Below are positions 1-8,212 of a stretch of DNA of 22,262 nt, piece by piece. This DNA comes from an uncultured Actinomycetes bacterium. GTDB lineage: Bacteria > Actinomycetota > Acidimicrobiia > Acidimicrobiales > Ilumatobacteraceae. Both the position numbers and the translations under genes were made by a program. Position 1 is the first letter of the stretch; each line of letters begins with the position of its first letter. The notes under the pieces were generated by a model that saw only the letters and a list, made by a program, of their open reading frames with translations, did not search any database and was not told where the DNA came from. The DNA lies in NCBI GenBank assembly GCA_937927625.1, contig CALBSD010000130.1:1-22262 (forward strand). The letters run 5' to 3'.

Positions 1-351
1 CTCGGTGCTGAAGTTGTCGCTGCCTACGACGCACCATTCCCCAGCGATGAGTACACCGCTGGTTCGCGCATCTTCCCGTCCCTTGTTCCTACGAGCCCCG
101 ACAACCCCTCCTCCGTTGCCAACCGTGAAGCATGGAAAGTGCTGGAGGCTTGGACCAAGCCACTCCTCACCGCATTTAGCGATGGCGACCCCGTGACTGC
201 TGGTGGCCACAGAATCTTCCAAAGAAGCGTCCCTGGGGCCCAAAATCAGCCCCATACGACGATTATTGGTGGTGGCCACTTCCTCCAAGAGGACTGTGCA
301 CCAGAACTATCAGCGGTCATAAACGACTTCATCGCCTCCACCCCCTACTAG
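1..351 (+). CDS. Haloalkane dehalogenase, C-terminal part (5' end outside window)
   Basis: The frame is open from base 1 and ends at a TAG at 349-351, leaving the last 116 residues. The fragment resembles the C-terminal part of alpha/beta-hydrolase haloalkane dehalogenases (DhlA/DhmA-like subfamily): it contains AYDAPFP, FPSLVPTSPD, a TAFSDGDPVT strand bearing the usual catalytic acid, and GGGHFLQED with the catalytic histidine. Family members hydrolyse carbon-halogen bonds of haloalkanes to alcohols in the cytoplasm. The nucleophile Asp lies upstream and cannot be checked, so substrate and activity stay open; an epoxide hydrolase-like relative is the main alternative. The next gene starts about 20 bases downstream on the same strand, so the two could be co-transcribed, though their functions are not obviously linked. 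Confidence 0.85.
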   Translation, partial: LGAEVVAAYDAPFPSDEYTAGSRIFPSLVPTSPDNPSSVANREAWKVLEAWTKPLLTAFSDGDPVTAGGHRIFQRSVPGAQNQPHTTIIGGGHFLQEDCAPELSAVINDFIASTPY

Positions 352-370
352 CCCAACTAGCGTGGGAGCC

Positions 371-1696
371 ATGTCTGAAACCCGCACCATTGCCCCCGCC
401 GAAGGAAAGCTCGGTGTTCTCACCGTCGGTCTCGGCGCTGTGGCATCCACCCTCATCGCAGGCGTTGAACTCGCCAAGCGTGGACAGGGACAACCAATTG
501 GCTCCATGACCCAGATGGGCACCATCCGTTTGGGCAAGCGCACTGAAAAGCGCACCCCACTCGTGAAGGACTTCGTTCCCCTCGCTCGCCTCGACGACAT
601 CGTCTGGGGCGCATGGGACGTCTTCCCTGACGACGCATACGTTGCTGCATCGCGCGCTGGCGTTCTCGAACAGGGCAAGCACATCGAAGCCATCTCTGAT
701 GTCCTTCGCGACATCCGCCCAATGAAGGCTGCATTCGAGCGCAAGTACGCACGCAACCTTGATGGCGAACACATCATGGCAACCACCAGCAAGCGTGAAA
801 TGTTGAACGGCATCCGTGCCGACATCAACCGCTTCCGTGATGAGAAGAAGGTTGACCGTCTCGTCATGATCTGGTGTGCAAGCACCGAAATCTTCATCGA
901 GCCAGGCGCAGAGCACGAAACAGTCGAAGCATTTGAGAAGGCAATTGATGCCAACTCTGATGTCGTCGCACCATCGATGTTGTACGCATACGCAGCAATC
1001 CTTGAAGGCGTTCCTTTCGCGAACGGTTCACCAAACCTTGCTGTTGACATGCCATTCCTTCGTGACATGGCCACCGAAAAGGGTGTCGCTATTTCCGGTA
1101 AGGACTTCAAGACGGGTCAGACCCTCATGAAGACAGTTCTTGCACCAATGCTGAAGGCTCGTCAGCTTGGCCTTGCTGGTTGGTACTCCACCAACATCTT
1201 GGGCAACCGTGACGGTGAAGTTCTTGACGCACCAGAAAACTTCAAGACAAAAGAAGAGTCAAAGCTCGGCGTTCTTGAAGACATTCTCGATCCAAGTAAT
1301 AACCCTGACCTCTACGGCAATGTGTTCCACAAGGTAAGTATCAACTACTACCCACCACGTGGCGACAACAAAGAAGGCTGGGACAACATCGACATCTTCG
1401 GCTGGATGGGTTATCCCATGCAGATCAAAGTCGACTTCTTGTGCCGCGACAGCATCCTTGCTGCACCGCTCGCACTTGACCTCATTCTTTATTCCGACCT
1501 TGCACAGCGTGCGGGCCTTGGCGGTATCCAGGAATGGTTGTCGTTCTATTACAAGAGCCCACAGGTTGCACCTGGCCTTCATGCAGAACACGACTTGTTC
1601 GTACAGCTTGAGAAGTTGCACAACACATTGCGTTGGATCATGAACGAAGACCAGATCACGCATCTTGGTCGCGAGTACTACGACGACCCTTCCTGA
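371..1696 (+). CDS. ino1: Inositol-3-phosphate synthase (myo-inositol-1-phosphate synthase)
   Basis: NAD-dependent isomerase converting glucose 6-phosphate to 1D-myo-inositol 3-phosphate, the first step to inositol, phosphatidylinositol and (in actinobacteria) mycothiol. The 441-residue product begins with a Rossmann segment (LTVGLGAVASTLIAG), followed by the MGTIRLGKRT block. It has the family catalytic block SGKDFKTGQTLMKTVL about residues 240-255 and the downstream GWYSTNILGNRDGEVL and FKTKEESK segments, which closely parallel the eukaryotic-type enzyme. At 441 residues it is longer than the ~365-residue mycobacterial Ino1. I chose the ATG at 371; an in-frame GTG at 362 would add three residues. 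GGGAG at 364-368 is too close to this ATG to be a normal Shine-Dalgarno, so the start is not certain. Confidence 0.93.
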   Translation: MSETRTIAPAEGKLGVLTVGLGAVASTLIAGVELAKRGQGQPIGSMTQMGTIRLGKRTEKRTPLVKDFVPLARLDDIVWGAWDVFPDDAYVAASRAGVLEQGKHIEAISDVLRDIRPMKAAFERKYARNLDGEHIMATTSKREMLNGIRADINRFRDEKKVDRLVMIWCASTEIFIEPGAEHETVEAFEKAIDANSDVVAPSMLYAYAAILEGVPFANGSPNLAVDMPFLRDMATEKGVAISGKDFKTGQTLMKTVLAPMLKARQLGLAGWYSTNILGNRDGEVLDAPENFKTKEESKLGVLEDILDPSNNPDLYGNVFHKVSINYYPPRGDNKEGWDNIDIFGWMGYPMQIKVDFLCRDSILAAPLALDLILYSDLAQRAGLGGIQEWLSFYYKSPQVAPGLHAEHDLFVQLEKLHNTLRWIMNEDQITHLGREYYDDPS

Positions 1697-1703
1697 TCAA
1701 GCA

Positions 1704-2066
1704 ATGAATCGCGTTGCGCTTCGTGCACTTGGGCTTGACCTGTTGTGCGTGCTTGCTATGGCCATCATTGGCACCAACAATCACAAAACAGATACCGGTA
1801 TTTCTGGGATTCTCTTTGTGGCTGCACCATTTCTGATTGCCACGACTCTCTCACGTGTTCTCATGCGTGTGAACAAGAAGGACGAAACGACTGTCGTTGA
1901 CGGTGTCACCGTTGTTCTCTTCACCGTGGCAATCGGAATGATCCTGCGTCGATTCGCTTTTGATCGCGGCACTGCAACTGCATTCGTGATTGTGGCAACC
2001 GTGTTCCTCGGAAGCACGATGCTCGGTTGGCGTGGCCTGATGGCGCGCCGTTCAGCAGCCAAGTAA
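1704..2066 (+). CDS. DUF3054 family membrane protein
   Basis: A 120-residue hydrophobic protein with about four membrane segments. The N-terminal pattern LDLLCVLAMAIIG followed by NNH fits the DUF3054 signature (Asp near the start of helix 1, then IG and a His), a small actinobacterial membrane family of unknown function. The frame extends upstream into the end of ino1 (to 1665), but the ATG at 1704, seven bases after the ino1 stop, gives the normal family N-terminus and avoids a 30-base overlap. It is probably translated from the ino1 transcript. Its TAA (2064-2066) directly abuts the stop codon of the convergent gene at 2067, with no base between them. Confidence 0.72.
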   Translation: MNRVALRALGLDLLCVLAMAIIGTNNHKTDTGISGILFVAAPFLIATTLSRVLMRVNKKDETTVVDGVTVVLFTVAIGMILRRFAFDRGTATAFVIVATVFLGSTMLGWRGLMARRSAAK

Positions 2067-3077
2067 CTACTGAATTTGTTGGCGCACTGGATTTGAAAAA
2101 GCGCTTCCGATTGGAGGCATCAAAGCAATCAACACTGCCCCGAATGCAATGTCGTAAATAACTGATCCAACTGAAGGCTGGAAGAAGCTGCGTAAATATG
2201 ATTCAGCTAATCCCCACTGAACAATCATCGCACCAAAAGTTGACACGTGTAACACGAGCAATGATCCCGCACCAAGTACTCGGGATTGTTCATCAGACAG
2301 AATTGTCATCAATAACGCAGTCAAAACAAAAATTGAGAACGGCAGTACTAGAACGCGAACCCATGTGTGGCCGTACACATCGCCCATAATTCCACCATGA
2401 GTCAATGACAGGGAACGACTAAAAATGTGGCTCAATACAAGGAGAACAATTGAGCTAATTGCAATTGCCTGAAATTTCTTATTGAAATTTTTGAAAATAT
2501 TTGGAAGTGATTTCAACTTCGGAAGAATTGCCAAGATTCCTGGGACGCTCCCGAGAAGACAGGCCAAAGTGGCAATGAGAAATACGCCCTTTCTCCACAG
2601 AGCATCAGGCCAAGCGTTATCAAGAATCTGGGACACGTAGTCGATTCCCTTTAGCGAGATAGCTAAGGCTCCAACACGCAGGAGAACATCTCCCCGGGAA
2701 TCCTGAGATTTGGTGACTCTCTGGAACAAACCGATGCCCACTGGAGTGATTGAACCCAAAGCGGCGACCAGCATTGCGAGTGCCCATTTCCAGAAAAATC
2801 TGTCAGTAATTTCACCATCTGAAATTACGTAACCGATCACATATTGAAGGAATATAATCACTATCCCGGCTGCGGCAGCGATGCCACTAAAAAGTTCAAT
2901 TTGAGCCAACGGCAATGGCAACGCGTTCATCCAAGAAGGCGTTGCGACCGTTGAGATGGACTGAGCCTGTCTGAACCCTTCAGGAACTTCACCCTGAAAT
3001 CGTGCAGTACCGCAATCACCGCACCATCGGTCACCCTCAGTAAAAGCTCCACCGCAGTTTGTACAAAAAGCTGACAT
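2067..3077 (-). CDS. Zinc-ribbon polytopic membrane protein, unknown function
   Basis: The 336-residue product starts with a compact zinc ribbon (FCTNCGG and WCGDCGTA; Cys 5, 8, 19, 22), then a short linker and about seven predicted membrane segments (roughly 62-84, 98-118, 163-185, 203-220, 240-262, 268-290, 305-322). I do not recognise a named family. An N-terminal double-CxxC ribbon on a membrane protein is common in actinobacterial proteins and probably mediates cytoplasmic protein contacts. The open frame extends to 3113, but ATG 3077 lies one base after the upstream stop (3079-3081) and begins directly before the ribbon, so I take it as the start. It is the last gene of the minus-strand signalling run. 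Base composition is conspicuously A+T-rich: bases 2461-2520 hold 16 G+C of 60. Confidence 0.78.
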   Translation of the reverse strand: MSAFCTNCGGAFTEGDRWCGDCGTARFQGEVPEGFRQAQSISTVATPSWMNALPLPLAQIELFSGIAAAAGIVIIFLQYVIGYVISDGEITDRFFWKWALAMLVAALGSITPVGIGLFQRVTKSQDSRGDVLLRVGALAISLKGIDYVSQILDNAWPDALWRKGVFLIATLACLLGSVPGILAILPKLKSLPNIFKNFNKKFQAIAISSIVLLVLSHIFSRSLSLTHGGIMGDVYGHTWVRVLVLPFSIFVLTALLMTILSDEQSRVLGAGSLLVLHVSTFGAMIVQWGLAESYLRSFFQPSVGSVIYDIAFGAVLIALMPPIGSAFSNPVRQQIQ

Positions 3078-3078
3078 A

Positions 3079-3489
3079 TCAGTATCCGGAATTTGATGCG
3101 CCAGCGGCCGCAATTAACCAGAAAAGACCGATTGCACAACTGATGTAGCCAATGATGAGTCCCGCAGTGGCAAGCCCTCGCCCGCCTTCGCCCGTCTTAT
3201 TGATTTGGCTAATTGCAATATGACCGAAAACGACACCGAGTGGGGCACAACAAATAAGCGAAACGATTAAAGATGCAATCGCCATGCTGTTCGTCTTCAC
3301 CGCTACCGGGACAAATTGCGGAACGCCAAATTGCTGCTGATATTGCGGAGGTTGGTACTGAGGTTGTTGATACTGGGGTTGCTGAAATTGCTGAGGTGGC
3401 GGAGTGTTGGCCGCACCAGTTCGTTGTCCGCAGCCACCGCAATAGCTACCCGTACCTTTTTCATGCCCGCAGTTACTGCACAGTGCCAT
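3079..3489 (-). CDS. Zinc-ribbon DUF4190-type small membrane protein
   Basis: A 136-residue protein with three parts. The zinc ribbon is CSNCGHEKGTGSYCGGC (Cys 4, 7, 17, 20). A Gln/Pro/Tyr-rich linker (about 30-62) holds repeated QYQQP/QPPQ units. Two membrane helices (about 68-93 and 105-128) have the DUF4190 pattern: SMAIASLIVSLICC, then GHIAISQI, GRGLATAGLIIGYI. DUF4190 proteins are widespread in actinobacteria and of unknown function. The start is well supported: a strong purine-rich Shine-Dalgarno (GAGGGGGG) lies about five bases upstream of ATG 3489. It sits 28 bases after the DUF2752 gene and ends one base before the next gene. The same ribbon type recurs in the neighbour downstream and in the coiled-coil protein at 12164, suggesting a common cytoplasmic partner (inference). 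Confidence 0.82.
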   Translation of the reverse strand: MALCSNCGHEKGTGSYCGGCGQRTGAANTPPPQQFQQPQYQQPQYQPPQYQQQFGVPQFVPVAVKTNSMAIASLIVSLICCAPLGVVFGHIAISQINKTGEGGRGLATAGLIIGYISCAIGLFWLIAAAGASNSGY

Positions 3490-3517
3490 TTTGCCCCCCT
3501 CAAATTAAGTATCTAAG

Positions 3518-3892
3518 TCAGCTTCCTCGAGCCCGAATTAGCTGTAAGACCAGATTGGCAAAGGCTAGATGTATCGGGAGCAATACCACAAGAGAAGACG
3601 CCCATTTTTTTTGAATAATCCATGCCCATCGACCCGCCAATGCCAAAACCACAATCGATAGCACGAACAACATCGCCGTTGGTTGATTCTGAAATGCAAC
3701 TAACGGACCGTGCCTCAACAGGTCAATACACGCTCTCCCGCAGCCACAGCCAGGGCAGGCCAACCCGACTGACCTCATCGGACATTCAAAACCGACTGCT
3801 CGATAAATGACTGTGGCAGCAGATCCTCCCACCAGAACATAACTTGCGATCCGCGACGAAAACCGAGAATCAATTGCAGAGATACCCACCAT
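3518..3892 (-). CDS. DUF2752 family membrane protein
   Basis: A 124-residue protein with three membrane helices and the DUF2752 cysteine signature: ECPMRSVGLACPGCGCGRA, then a leucine-rich stretch and AFQNQP (family usually CPxCG-x-TR and NP). It carries cysteines at 37, 46, 49, 51 and 55, one or two more than usual. DUF2752 function is unknown. The frame is open to 4024 inside the protease gene, but the ATG at 3892 overlaps the protease TAA by one base (TAATG), a classic translational-coupling arrangement, so I take that as the start. It is therefore very probably made together with the membrane protease. Whether the cysteines bind metal or form disulfides cannot be told from sequence. Confidence 0.8.
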   Translation of the reverse strand: MVGISAIDSRFSSRIASYVLVGGSAATVIYRAVGFECPMRSVGLACPGCGCGRACIDLLRHGPLVAFQNQPTAMLFVLSIVVLALAGRWAWIIQKKWASSLVVLLPIHLAFANLVLQLIRARGS

Positions 3893-4962
3893 TACTTTTT
3901 CTCTGCAAGAGTCGTCGTCGTTGACTTTGACGAACCGTCCAGGTTCAAGCCAATCTTTTTCGCAAATGCAGTAGCCGTCTTGCTTGTTGCCATTAATGAG
4001 AACGAACCACCGATACCGACACATGTGTCCTTATCGTTAACTACACCGTCACCATTTGTATCTGCGGCTTTCCTGCAATCTGTACCACGGCCATCGGATG
4101 TTTGGCTCAACATGGTGGGGACTCCGATTAAACGATTCTTTGAATCCAAGGCGGCTCCCCCGCTGTTCCCTCCGGAAATTGCAGCATCCGTTTTTATCCA
4201 CTCCACTCCGTATTCAAACGCAAATCCAGAGATGATTCCCTTTGACACCGTGACCGAGTCGCCACCAATTGCCGGAAAACCAACTACAACAATGTCCTGG
4301 CCAACTGTGTTTGTTGTTGTTAATTCCAATGGCCTTAGTTTCGGTGCAGAGTTATTCATTGGTGTTAGCGAGAGGATTGCTAAGTCAATGTCCGCATCAC
4401 TAATCAGAACTTCTCCGATGTAACTGTCAGTAGGCAACTCACCAGAATTTCTCACTGTCTGAATGCGAATTTCGTCAACGGTGCAATCCTTGTCGGATGA
4501 AACAACATGGTCATTAGTTAGTACATGAGTTCCATCGCCGATGACCGACCCAGATCCGCCAGCGCACGGTGCACCATTTTCATAAACAATGATGGAAACA
4601 ATGGAATGAACAATCAGGTCATTAATTGTTCCGTCTGCTTTGGGAGCCGGCTGTTTGGATCCTTTGGGAAGATTTGTTGTTTGAGTTGAATTCTTTGTAG
4701 AGGAATTCGGACCACCAACTACAACTCCAGCAACTAGCAAGACTGCGACAATGATCGCGGGCCACCATACGGCTGGATTTCTCTTCACCCGCCATCTAAA
4801 GCTTTTCCAATAATTGGCCAATGAAGAACGAAAACTTTTCTTCGGATTCGGCACTTGGTATCCAGTTCCTAAGGATGAGTTGCCCCACGATCCTGACGGA
4901 GCTGGTGGTGGTACTTGCCCTGCAGGCTGACCACTCATTGGAATTACTGGACGATCACCCAT
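3892..4962 (-). CDS. Membrane-anchored trypsin-like serine protease with EF-hand-like loop
   Basis: A 356-residue product. A Pro/Gly-rich cytoplasmic N-terminus (1-60) opens with the motif RPVIPM (residues 4-9). One membrane helix follows (about 66-84), then an extracytoplasmic chymotrypsin-fold domain of the HtrA/S1C kind. The triad is visible: His152 (TNDHVV), Asp193 (DIDLAIL), Ser267 (GGNSGGA). No PDZ domain follows. Residues 301-312 (DTNGDGVVNDKD) match a calcium-binding EF-hand loop and are bracketed by Cys296 and Cys314; Cys133 and Cys160 may pair elsewhere. The family cleaves proteins at the cell surface, often in stress or signalling. No clear Shine-Dalgarno precedes ATG 4962; the start is kept because it includes the motif shared with other cluster proteins. 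It lies 33 bases after the kinase gene. Confidence 0.88.
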   Translation of the reverse strand: MGDRPVIPMSGQPAGQVPPPAPSGSWGNSSLGTGYQVPNPKKSFRSSLANYWKSFRWRVKRNPAVWWPAIIVAVLLVAGVVVGGPNSSTKNSTQTTNLPKGSKQPAPKADGTINDLIVHSIVSIIVYENGAPCAGGSGSVIGDGTHVLTNDHVVSSDKDCTVDEIRIQTVRNSGELPTDSYIGEVLISDADIDLAILSLTPMNNSAPKLRPLELTTTNTVGQDIVVVGFPAIGGDSVTVSKGIISGFAFEYGVEWIKTDAAISGGNSGGAALDSKNRLIGVPTMLSQTSDGRGTDCRKAADTNGDGVVNDKDTCVGIGGSFSLMATSKTATAFAKKIGLNLDGSSKSTTTTLAEKK

Positions 4963-4995
4963 GTTGAAACACTACGAACAAACTAGAAGTAACTA

Positions 4996-5979
4996 TCAAT
5001 CGCGCATTTGAATGACCGGACGTGGGCCACGTGGGATTTCTTTCGAATAGTCCGGTGCCGGCCGAGAGATTTTGCCACTATTGTCAATAGCGATGGCAGG
5101 GCGACCACTAAAGGCAACTGCTTGTTTCAAATTGTCAACCCATTCCTGTGCAGTGGGACGTGGCCCTGTTCCGACAGACCGTTCAATCAGTGAACGCACA
5201 ACTTCTGGGACACCATCAGTCACTGAAGGGATGGGCTTATTCCCAGCCAAAGGACGGTCAGTCGTTGCCGCCCAAATGGCCCGATAAGCAGCAAGACCTA
5301 ATTTGTAGATATCGCTCTGAATTGTTGTGAGCGGAGTTGTCAGTGAAGGGTCTTCCCAATCTGGTGATTGCTTAGGAGGGGAAACACCGACCTTTCCTTC
5401 GGGATGAAAGCTGTCGCAGTCAATAATCATCACACGAAGCGATGGCGCATCGGTCCACAACAAGTTACGTCCGGACATATCCCCAATCACGATGTTGTAC
5501 TTATGGAGAATTGTCATTGTCTTACACAGATCGACGACGGCAGTAAATGCGCCAAATGGAGTAAGACGAGGAACTTCGCTATAGATGTTCTTGTTCGCCT
5601 CGTATTTCGAACGCATCGAGAGGTAGTTCCACTCACATGCGACATTTTTTGGATTTGCTCGAATTCCGTATTTACGAAAATACTGTTGACCGATGAGCGG
5701 CATCAGAAAGCCTTTCATCTTGTTGCCATCGATCACCATTGTTTGCGGCCACGTTGTGCGATCAGCTAACCAGGTCTGTTCATCAGGAGTCATTTGCTGA
5801 AGCAAATTCATCAGCTCTTCCAGCGCAGAACGGCTCGGCGTGTGTCCGGGAAATTCGACAAATTCTTTGTACACCATGCCCGGCATTGATCGAATCGTGA
5901 ACACACGACCTTCGCCACCCTTACCAATTTCAGTGAGTTCACCTGGTCGAGCAATCTGTGAATATGCAATCGCTGACAT
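4996..5979 (-). CDS. Atypical serine/threonine protein kinase (YegI/TerY-P-associated type)
   Basis: A 327-residue soluble kinase. Visible elements are: a Gly-rich loop IGKGGEGRVF (18-27), a likely ATP Lys38 in VYKEF, a catalytic loop VIGDMSGRNLLW with Asp167 and Asn172 (Gly-Asp instead of His-Arg-Asp), IDCDSF (187-191) in place of DFG, a PDWEDP activation-segment end, and SDIYKLG (Asp223) in helix F. Replacement of DFG by D-x-D-S is characteristic of the kinases found with vWA and PP2C proteins in TerY-P/YegI-like modules. The disordered tail carries RPAIAI (293-298) and ends in RPVIQMRD. I chose ATG 5979, preceded by GAGGT that overlaps the phosphatase stop; the open frame reaches 6048. It probably phosphorylates Ser/Thr on cluster partners and is opposed by the adjacent phosphatase. 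Confidence 0.88.
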   Translation of the reverse strand: MSAIAYSQIARPGELTEIGKGGEGRVFTIRSMPGMVYKEFVEFPGHTPSRSALEELMNLLQQMTPDEQTWLADRTTWPQTMVIDGNKMKGFLMPLIGQQYFRKYGIRANPKNVACEWNYLSMRSKYEANKNIYSEVPRLTPFGAFTAVVDLCKTMTILHKYNIVIGDMSGRNLLWTDAPSLRVMIIDCDSFHPEGKVGVSPPKQSPDWEDPSLTTPLTTIQSDIYKLGLAAYRAIWAATTDRPLAGNKPIPSVTDGVPEVVRSLIERSVGTGPRPTAQEWVDNLKQAVAFSGRPAIAIDNSGKISRPAPDYSKEIPRGPRPVIQMRD

Positions 5980-5992
5980 AACTGTCGCTACC

Positions 5993-7363
5993 TCATGCTG
6001 GCCAGAAAGCGACCGCGGTGCGGTCGTCATCAGCAGTGGGCAAGTCAAAATTCAATTGATTAAGGAATGAAAGTATTCCCACTGGAGAATTCCAACGAGT
6101 TGAGAGATAACTCCCCAATGCCAAGGTCATTCCATTTCGAAGAATGAAGTTGCCGACGCCATCACTCGTCATCAGCACACATTCACCTTGCTTCAAGGAA
6201 TCATCCACAAGCGCACACTCAGTGTGACGTGGAAATGCATGTGTCTTTGTGTCGAGAATGTCTCCACTGTCGAGATCAGGTGGACTGACTTTCCGCCATT
6301 CTCCGTCCGACAAATTAAAGACTGGGCTGTCGCCCACATTCCCAGCGACGATGCTGTGAACCCCATTGTCATCTGGTTCAGCGCAGACCACTGTCAAAGT
6401 AACGGTGCACCCAAGAGCCACGGGATCAACCGTCGAAGGGTCAACCTGAGGAGCCCCGTACTCGGCTGGTTTCCAAGTCATCAAAGTCTCTGCTTGAGTC
6501 GCTAGTGAACTATCGACAATCTGCTGAAGAGTTTTGGAGTTGACGTCAGCAAGTGCACTGATTCCTTCAGCCACATCTCGTGCGAGTGAAGTGGATGTGC
6601 GCCGTGCGCCGTACCAAGAATATGGAGCACTGCTGAGTCCGTCACAGACCACTGACACCACGTACTTCGTCCCAACGGAAGACACGGCACAGAATGTTGA
6701 GAACCAGTCTTCGTTCTGACCTGCAGCGCCCGTTGCACGGTCCGGCACTTGATGCTTGAAGCCACGCAACGTTCCGCCGATGGAAGCAATCTTTCCGAAC
6801 GTTCCAGCATCACAATGAACATCTCCCGCATATCCATTCATCGAAAGACCATGCCATGGGCGATCAGTCTTTGACCATGGAGTCTTGAATGCTGTGGAAG
6901 GCTCTCTGCCAATGATTGGCTGCACGACATTCTCTGTCGTTTCAACTGTGATGGATTCAGTCTCTGCTGCCGGAGGGGCAGTGGTAACCGGCAGTTCTTC
7001 ACGAACTTTGTTTCCTGGTTCAGCAGAAGCAGCATCAGGAATGTCAGCACTCGGATCAGGTACAACGGTCACGACAGAAGGTGCTACCGATTGAGAACCT
7101 TGCTTAGCTAACGCCTCTGCTTCTTTCTTGGCCTTCAGCCGCGCTTGTTCTTCCTCGTGACGCCTTACGCCTTCGGCGAGTTCGGCTATCTCAGCATCAC
7201 GATTTTTCTTCGCCTCAAGAAACTTTTTTGTTTTTTCAGATTCTTTTCGATCTTCACGCTCGAGTCGTTCTAAACGCCGGAGATTTTCTTCATATTCAGC
7301 GTCAAGCTCATCTTGATCAATGAAGACAGCCTTATTGTCCTTGTCTTGCTTACGCCCGAACAT
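5993..7363 (-). CDS. PP2C-family protein phosphatase with N-terminal coiled coil
   Basis: A 456-residue protein. Residues 15-90 are highly charged and heptad-like (many Glu/Lys/Arg/Leu), a probable coiled coil. Residues 90-160 are a low-complexity linker. From about 170 comes a PP2C-like phosphatase domain with the metal-ligand motifs GQNEDW (Asp219), VVCDGLSS (Asp241-Gly242), GNVGDSP (Asp345), MTSDGVGNF (Asp401) and a terminal DDDRTAVAF (445-453). The metal site therefore looks intact and active. The family removes phosphate from Ser/Thr using two Mn/Mg ions. ATG 7361-7363 has an AAGGGG Shine-Dalgarno that overlaps the vWA gene's end; the spacing is nine bases. A vWA-PP2C-kinase order is the signature of YegL-YegK-YegI and TerY-P triads. 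Confidence 0.9.
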   Translation of the reverse strand: MFGRKQDKDNKAVFIDQDELDAEYEENLRRLERLEREDRKESEKTKKFLEAKKNRDAEIAELAEGVRRHEEEQARLKAKKEAEALAKQGSQSVAPSVVTVVPDPSADIPDAASAEPGNKVREELPVTTAPPAAETESITVETTENVVQPIIGREPSTAFKTPWSKTDRPWHGLSMNGYAGDVHCDAGTFGKIASIGGTLRGFKHQVPDRATGAAGQNEDWFSTFCAVSSVGTKYVVSVVCDGLSSAPYSWYGARRTSTSLARDVAEGISALADVNSKTLQQIVDSSLATQAETLMTWKPAEYGAPQVDPSTVDPVALGCTVTLTVVCAEPDDNGVHSIVAGNVGDSPVFNLSDGEWRKVSPPDLDSGDILDTKTHAFPRHTECALVDDSLKQGECVLMTSDGVGNFILRNGMTLALGSYLSTRWNSPVGILSFLNQLNFDLPTADDDRTAVAFWPA

Positions 7364-7372
7364 TGTTTCCCC

Positions 7373-8059
7373 TTACATTGGCTCCAACGCGACAGCCGTT
7401 GTACCTGTGGGAGCAGATGGAACAACAAACGTCGGCGTTGAAGACCCGGAAGAGTCCATGATCGAACGGGTCAGCGAGCGCATAATTTCTGAAAGCGAAT
7501 CAGCAGGTGCGACTCCGTTGTCACCAATAAATGCGCCAACAGTTCCGATCTTGCCGATGGTCACCGCATTGGCTCCGTGGACACCGAACGCAATGATGTT
7601 CGGGAACTGTCGGAATGTGGCCTTGTCCATCAAGGAACGATATGAGTTTTCCCATGCCGGATCATCGGTTGGCTCACCGTCGGTAATGAAGAACACAGCT
7701 GGACGGAAAACCTCATAGCCCTGGGACTTGAGGTTTGCAATGTCGCGAACGATGACCTGCTTGAGGAGATCAAAAACTGAGCCATAGTTCGTGACTCCGC
7801 GAGCCTGCATGCCGGGCATTGCGACAACGTCGCTCAACTTAGTGAGAGACATTAATTCTTCTGCTGTATCGGAGAAAGTAATGAGACCAATACGGCACTT
7901 GTCGGAGACCAAAGGGTCAGCCGCGATTTCTGCGTGAAGGTCTGGCAGTGCCTGGTTAATTGCTGCAATTCCACCAATTGGTTCCATCGAACCAGACTCG
8001 TCACAAACGATATAGAACGGCAGAATTTGTTCGCCTGTAGGCATTTCAACATTTGACAT
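7373..8059 (-). CDS. TerY/YegL-like von Willebrand factor A domain protein, intact MIDAS
   Basis: A 228-residue cytoplasmic vWA protein. The metal-ion-dependent adhesion site is complete: DESGS (Asp20, Ser22, Ser24), Thr90 in RGVTNYGS, and Asp127 in FITDGEPTDD. These residues chelate Mg/Mn and let the domain bind an acidic residue of a partner protein. The length and the strings CDESGSM, ADPLV and ITDGEPTD match the short TerY/YegL family, thought to scaffold the partner kinase and phosphatase. A strong Shine-Dalgarno (GGGAGGG) precedes ATG 8059. Unlike its paralogue at 8242 it lacks the RPxIxM motif; its C-terminus is a Ser/Thr/Pro-rich tail. It has its own 182-base upstream region with a possible promoter, then continues into the phosphatase and kinase genes. 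Confidence 0.92.
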   Translation of the reverse strand: MSNVEMPTGEQILPFYIVCDESGSMEPIGGIAAINQALPDLHAEIAADPLVSDKCRIGLITFSDTAEELMSLTKLSDVVAMPGMQARGVTNYGSVFDLLKQVIVRDIANLKSQGYEVFRPAVFFITDGEPTDDPAWENSYRSLMDKATFRQFPNIIAFGVHGANAVTIGKIGTVGAFIGDNGVAPADSLSEIMRSLTRSIMDSSGSSTPTFVVPSAPTGTTAVALEPM

Positions 8060-8091
8060 TGTGTGTCCCTCCCATTTAGGTAAATCAGGAC

Positions 8092-8121
8092 TGTATCCGA
8101 GATTGGACCCTTTACTTTCAA
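8092..8121 (-). promoter_or_regulatory. Possible promoter before the vWA-PP2C-kinase genes
   Basis: On the minus strand TTGAAA (8116-8121) is followed after 18 bases by GATACA (8092-8097), and a TACAGT overlaps at 8090-8095. A start near 8084 would leave a leader of about 25 bases that includes the GGGAGGG ribosome site of the vWA gene. The match is modest and no experimental support exists; the genes may also be read through from the FHA gene. Confidence 0.3.
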
Positions 8122-8212
8122 GCGGAGCGGAATGAAGAAGACCTGAGTTTCATGTTGAAACAGAAAAAACCAGGATTCTCCATTTTCCTTCTGTTACATC
8201 AGGTCAATAGAG

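Noticed and set aside
310..1110. Long minus-strand reading frames opposite inositol-3-phosphate synthase (266 and 195 residues)
   Set aside because: They lie antisense to a clearly conserved enzyme, have low-complexity Arg/Ser/Ala composition and no family motifs.
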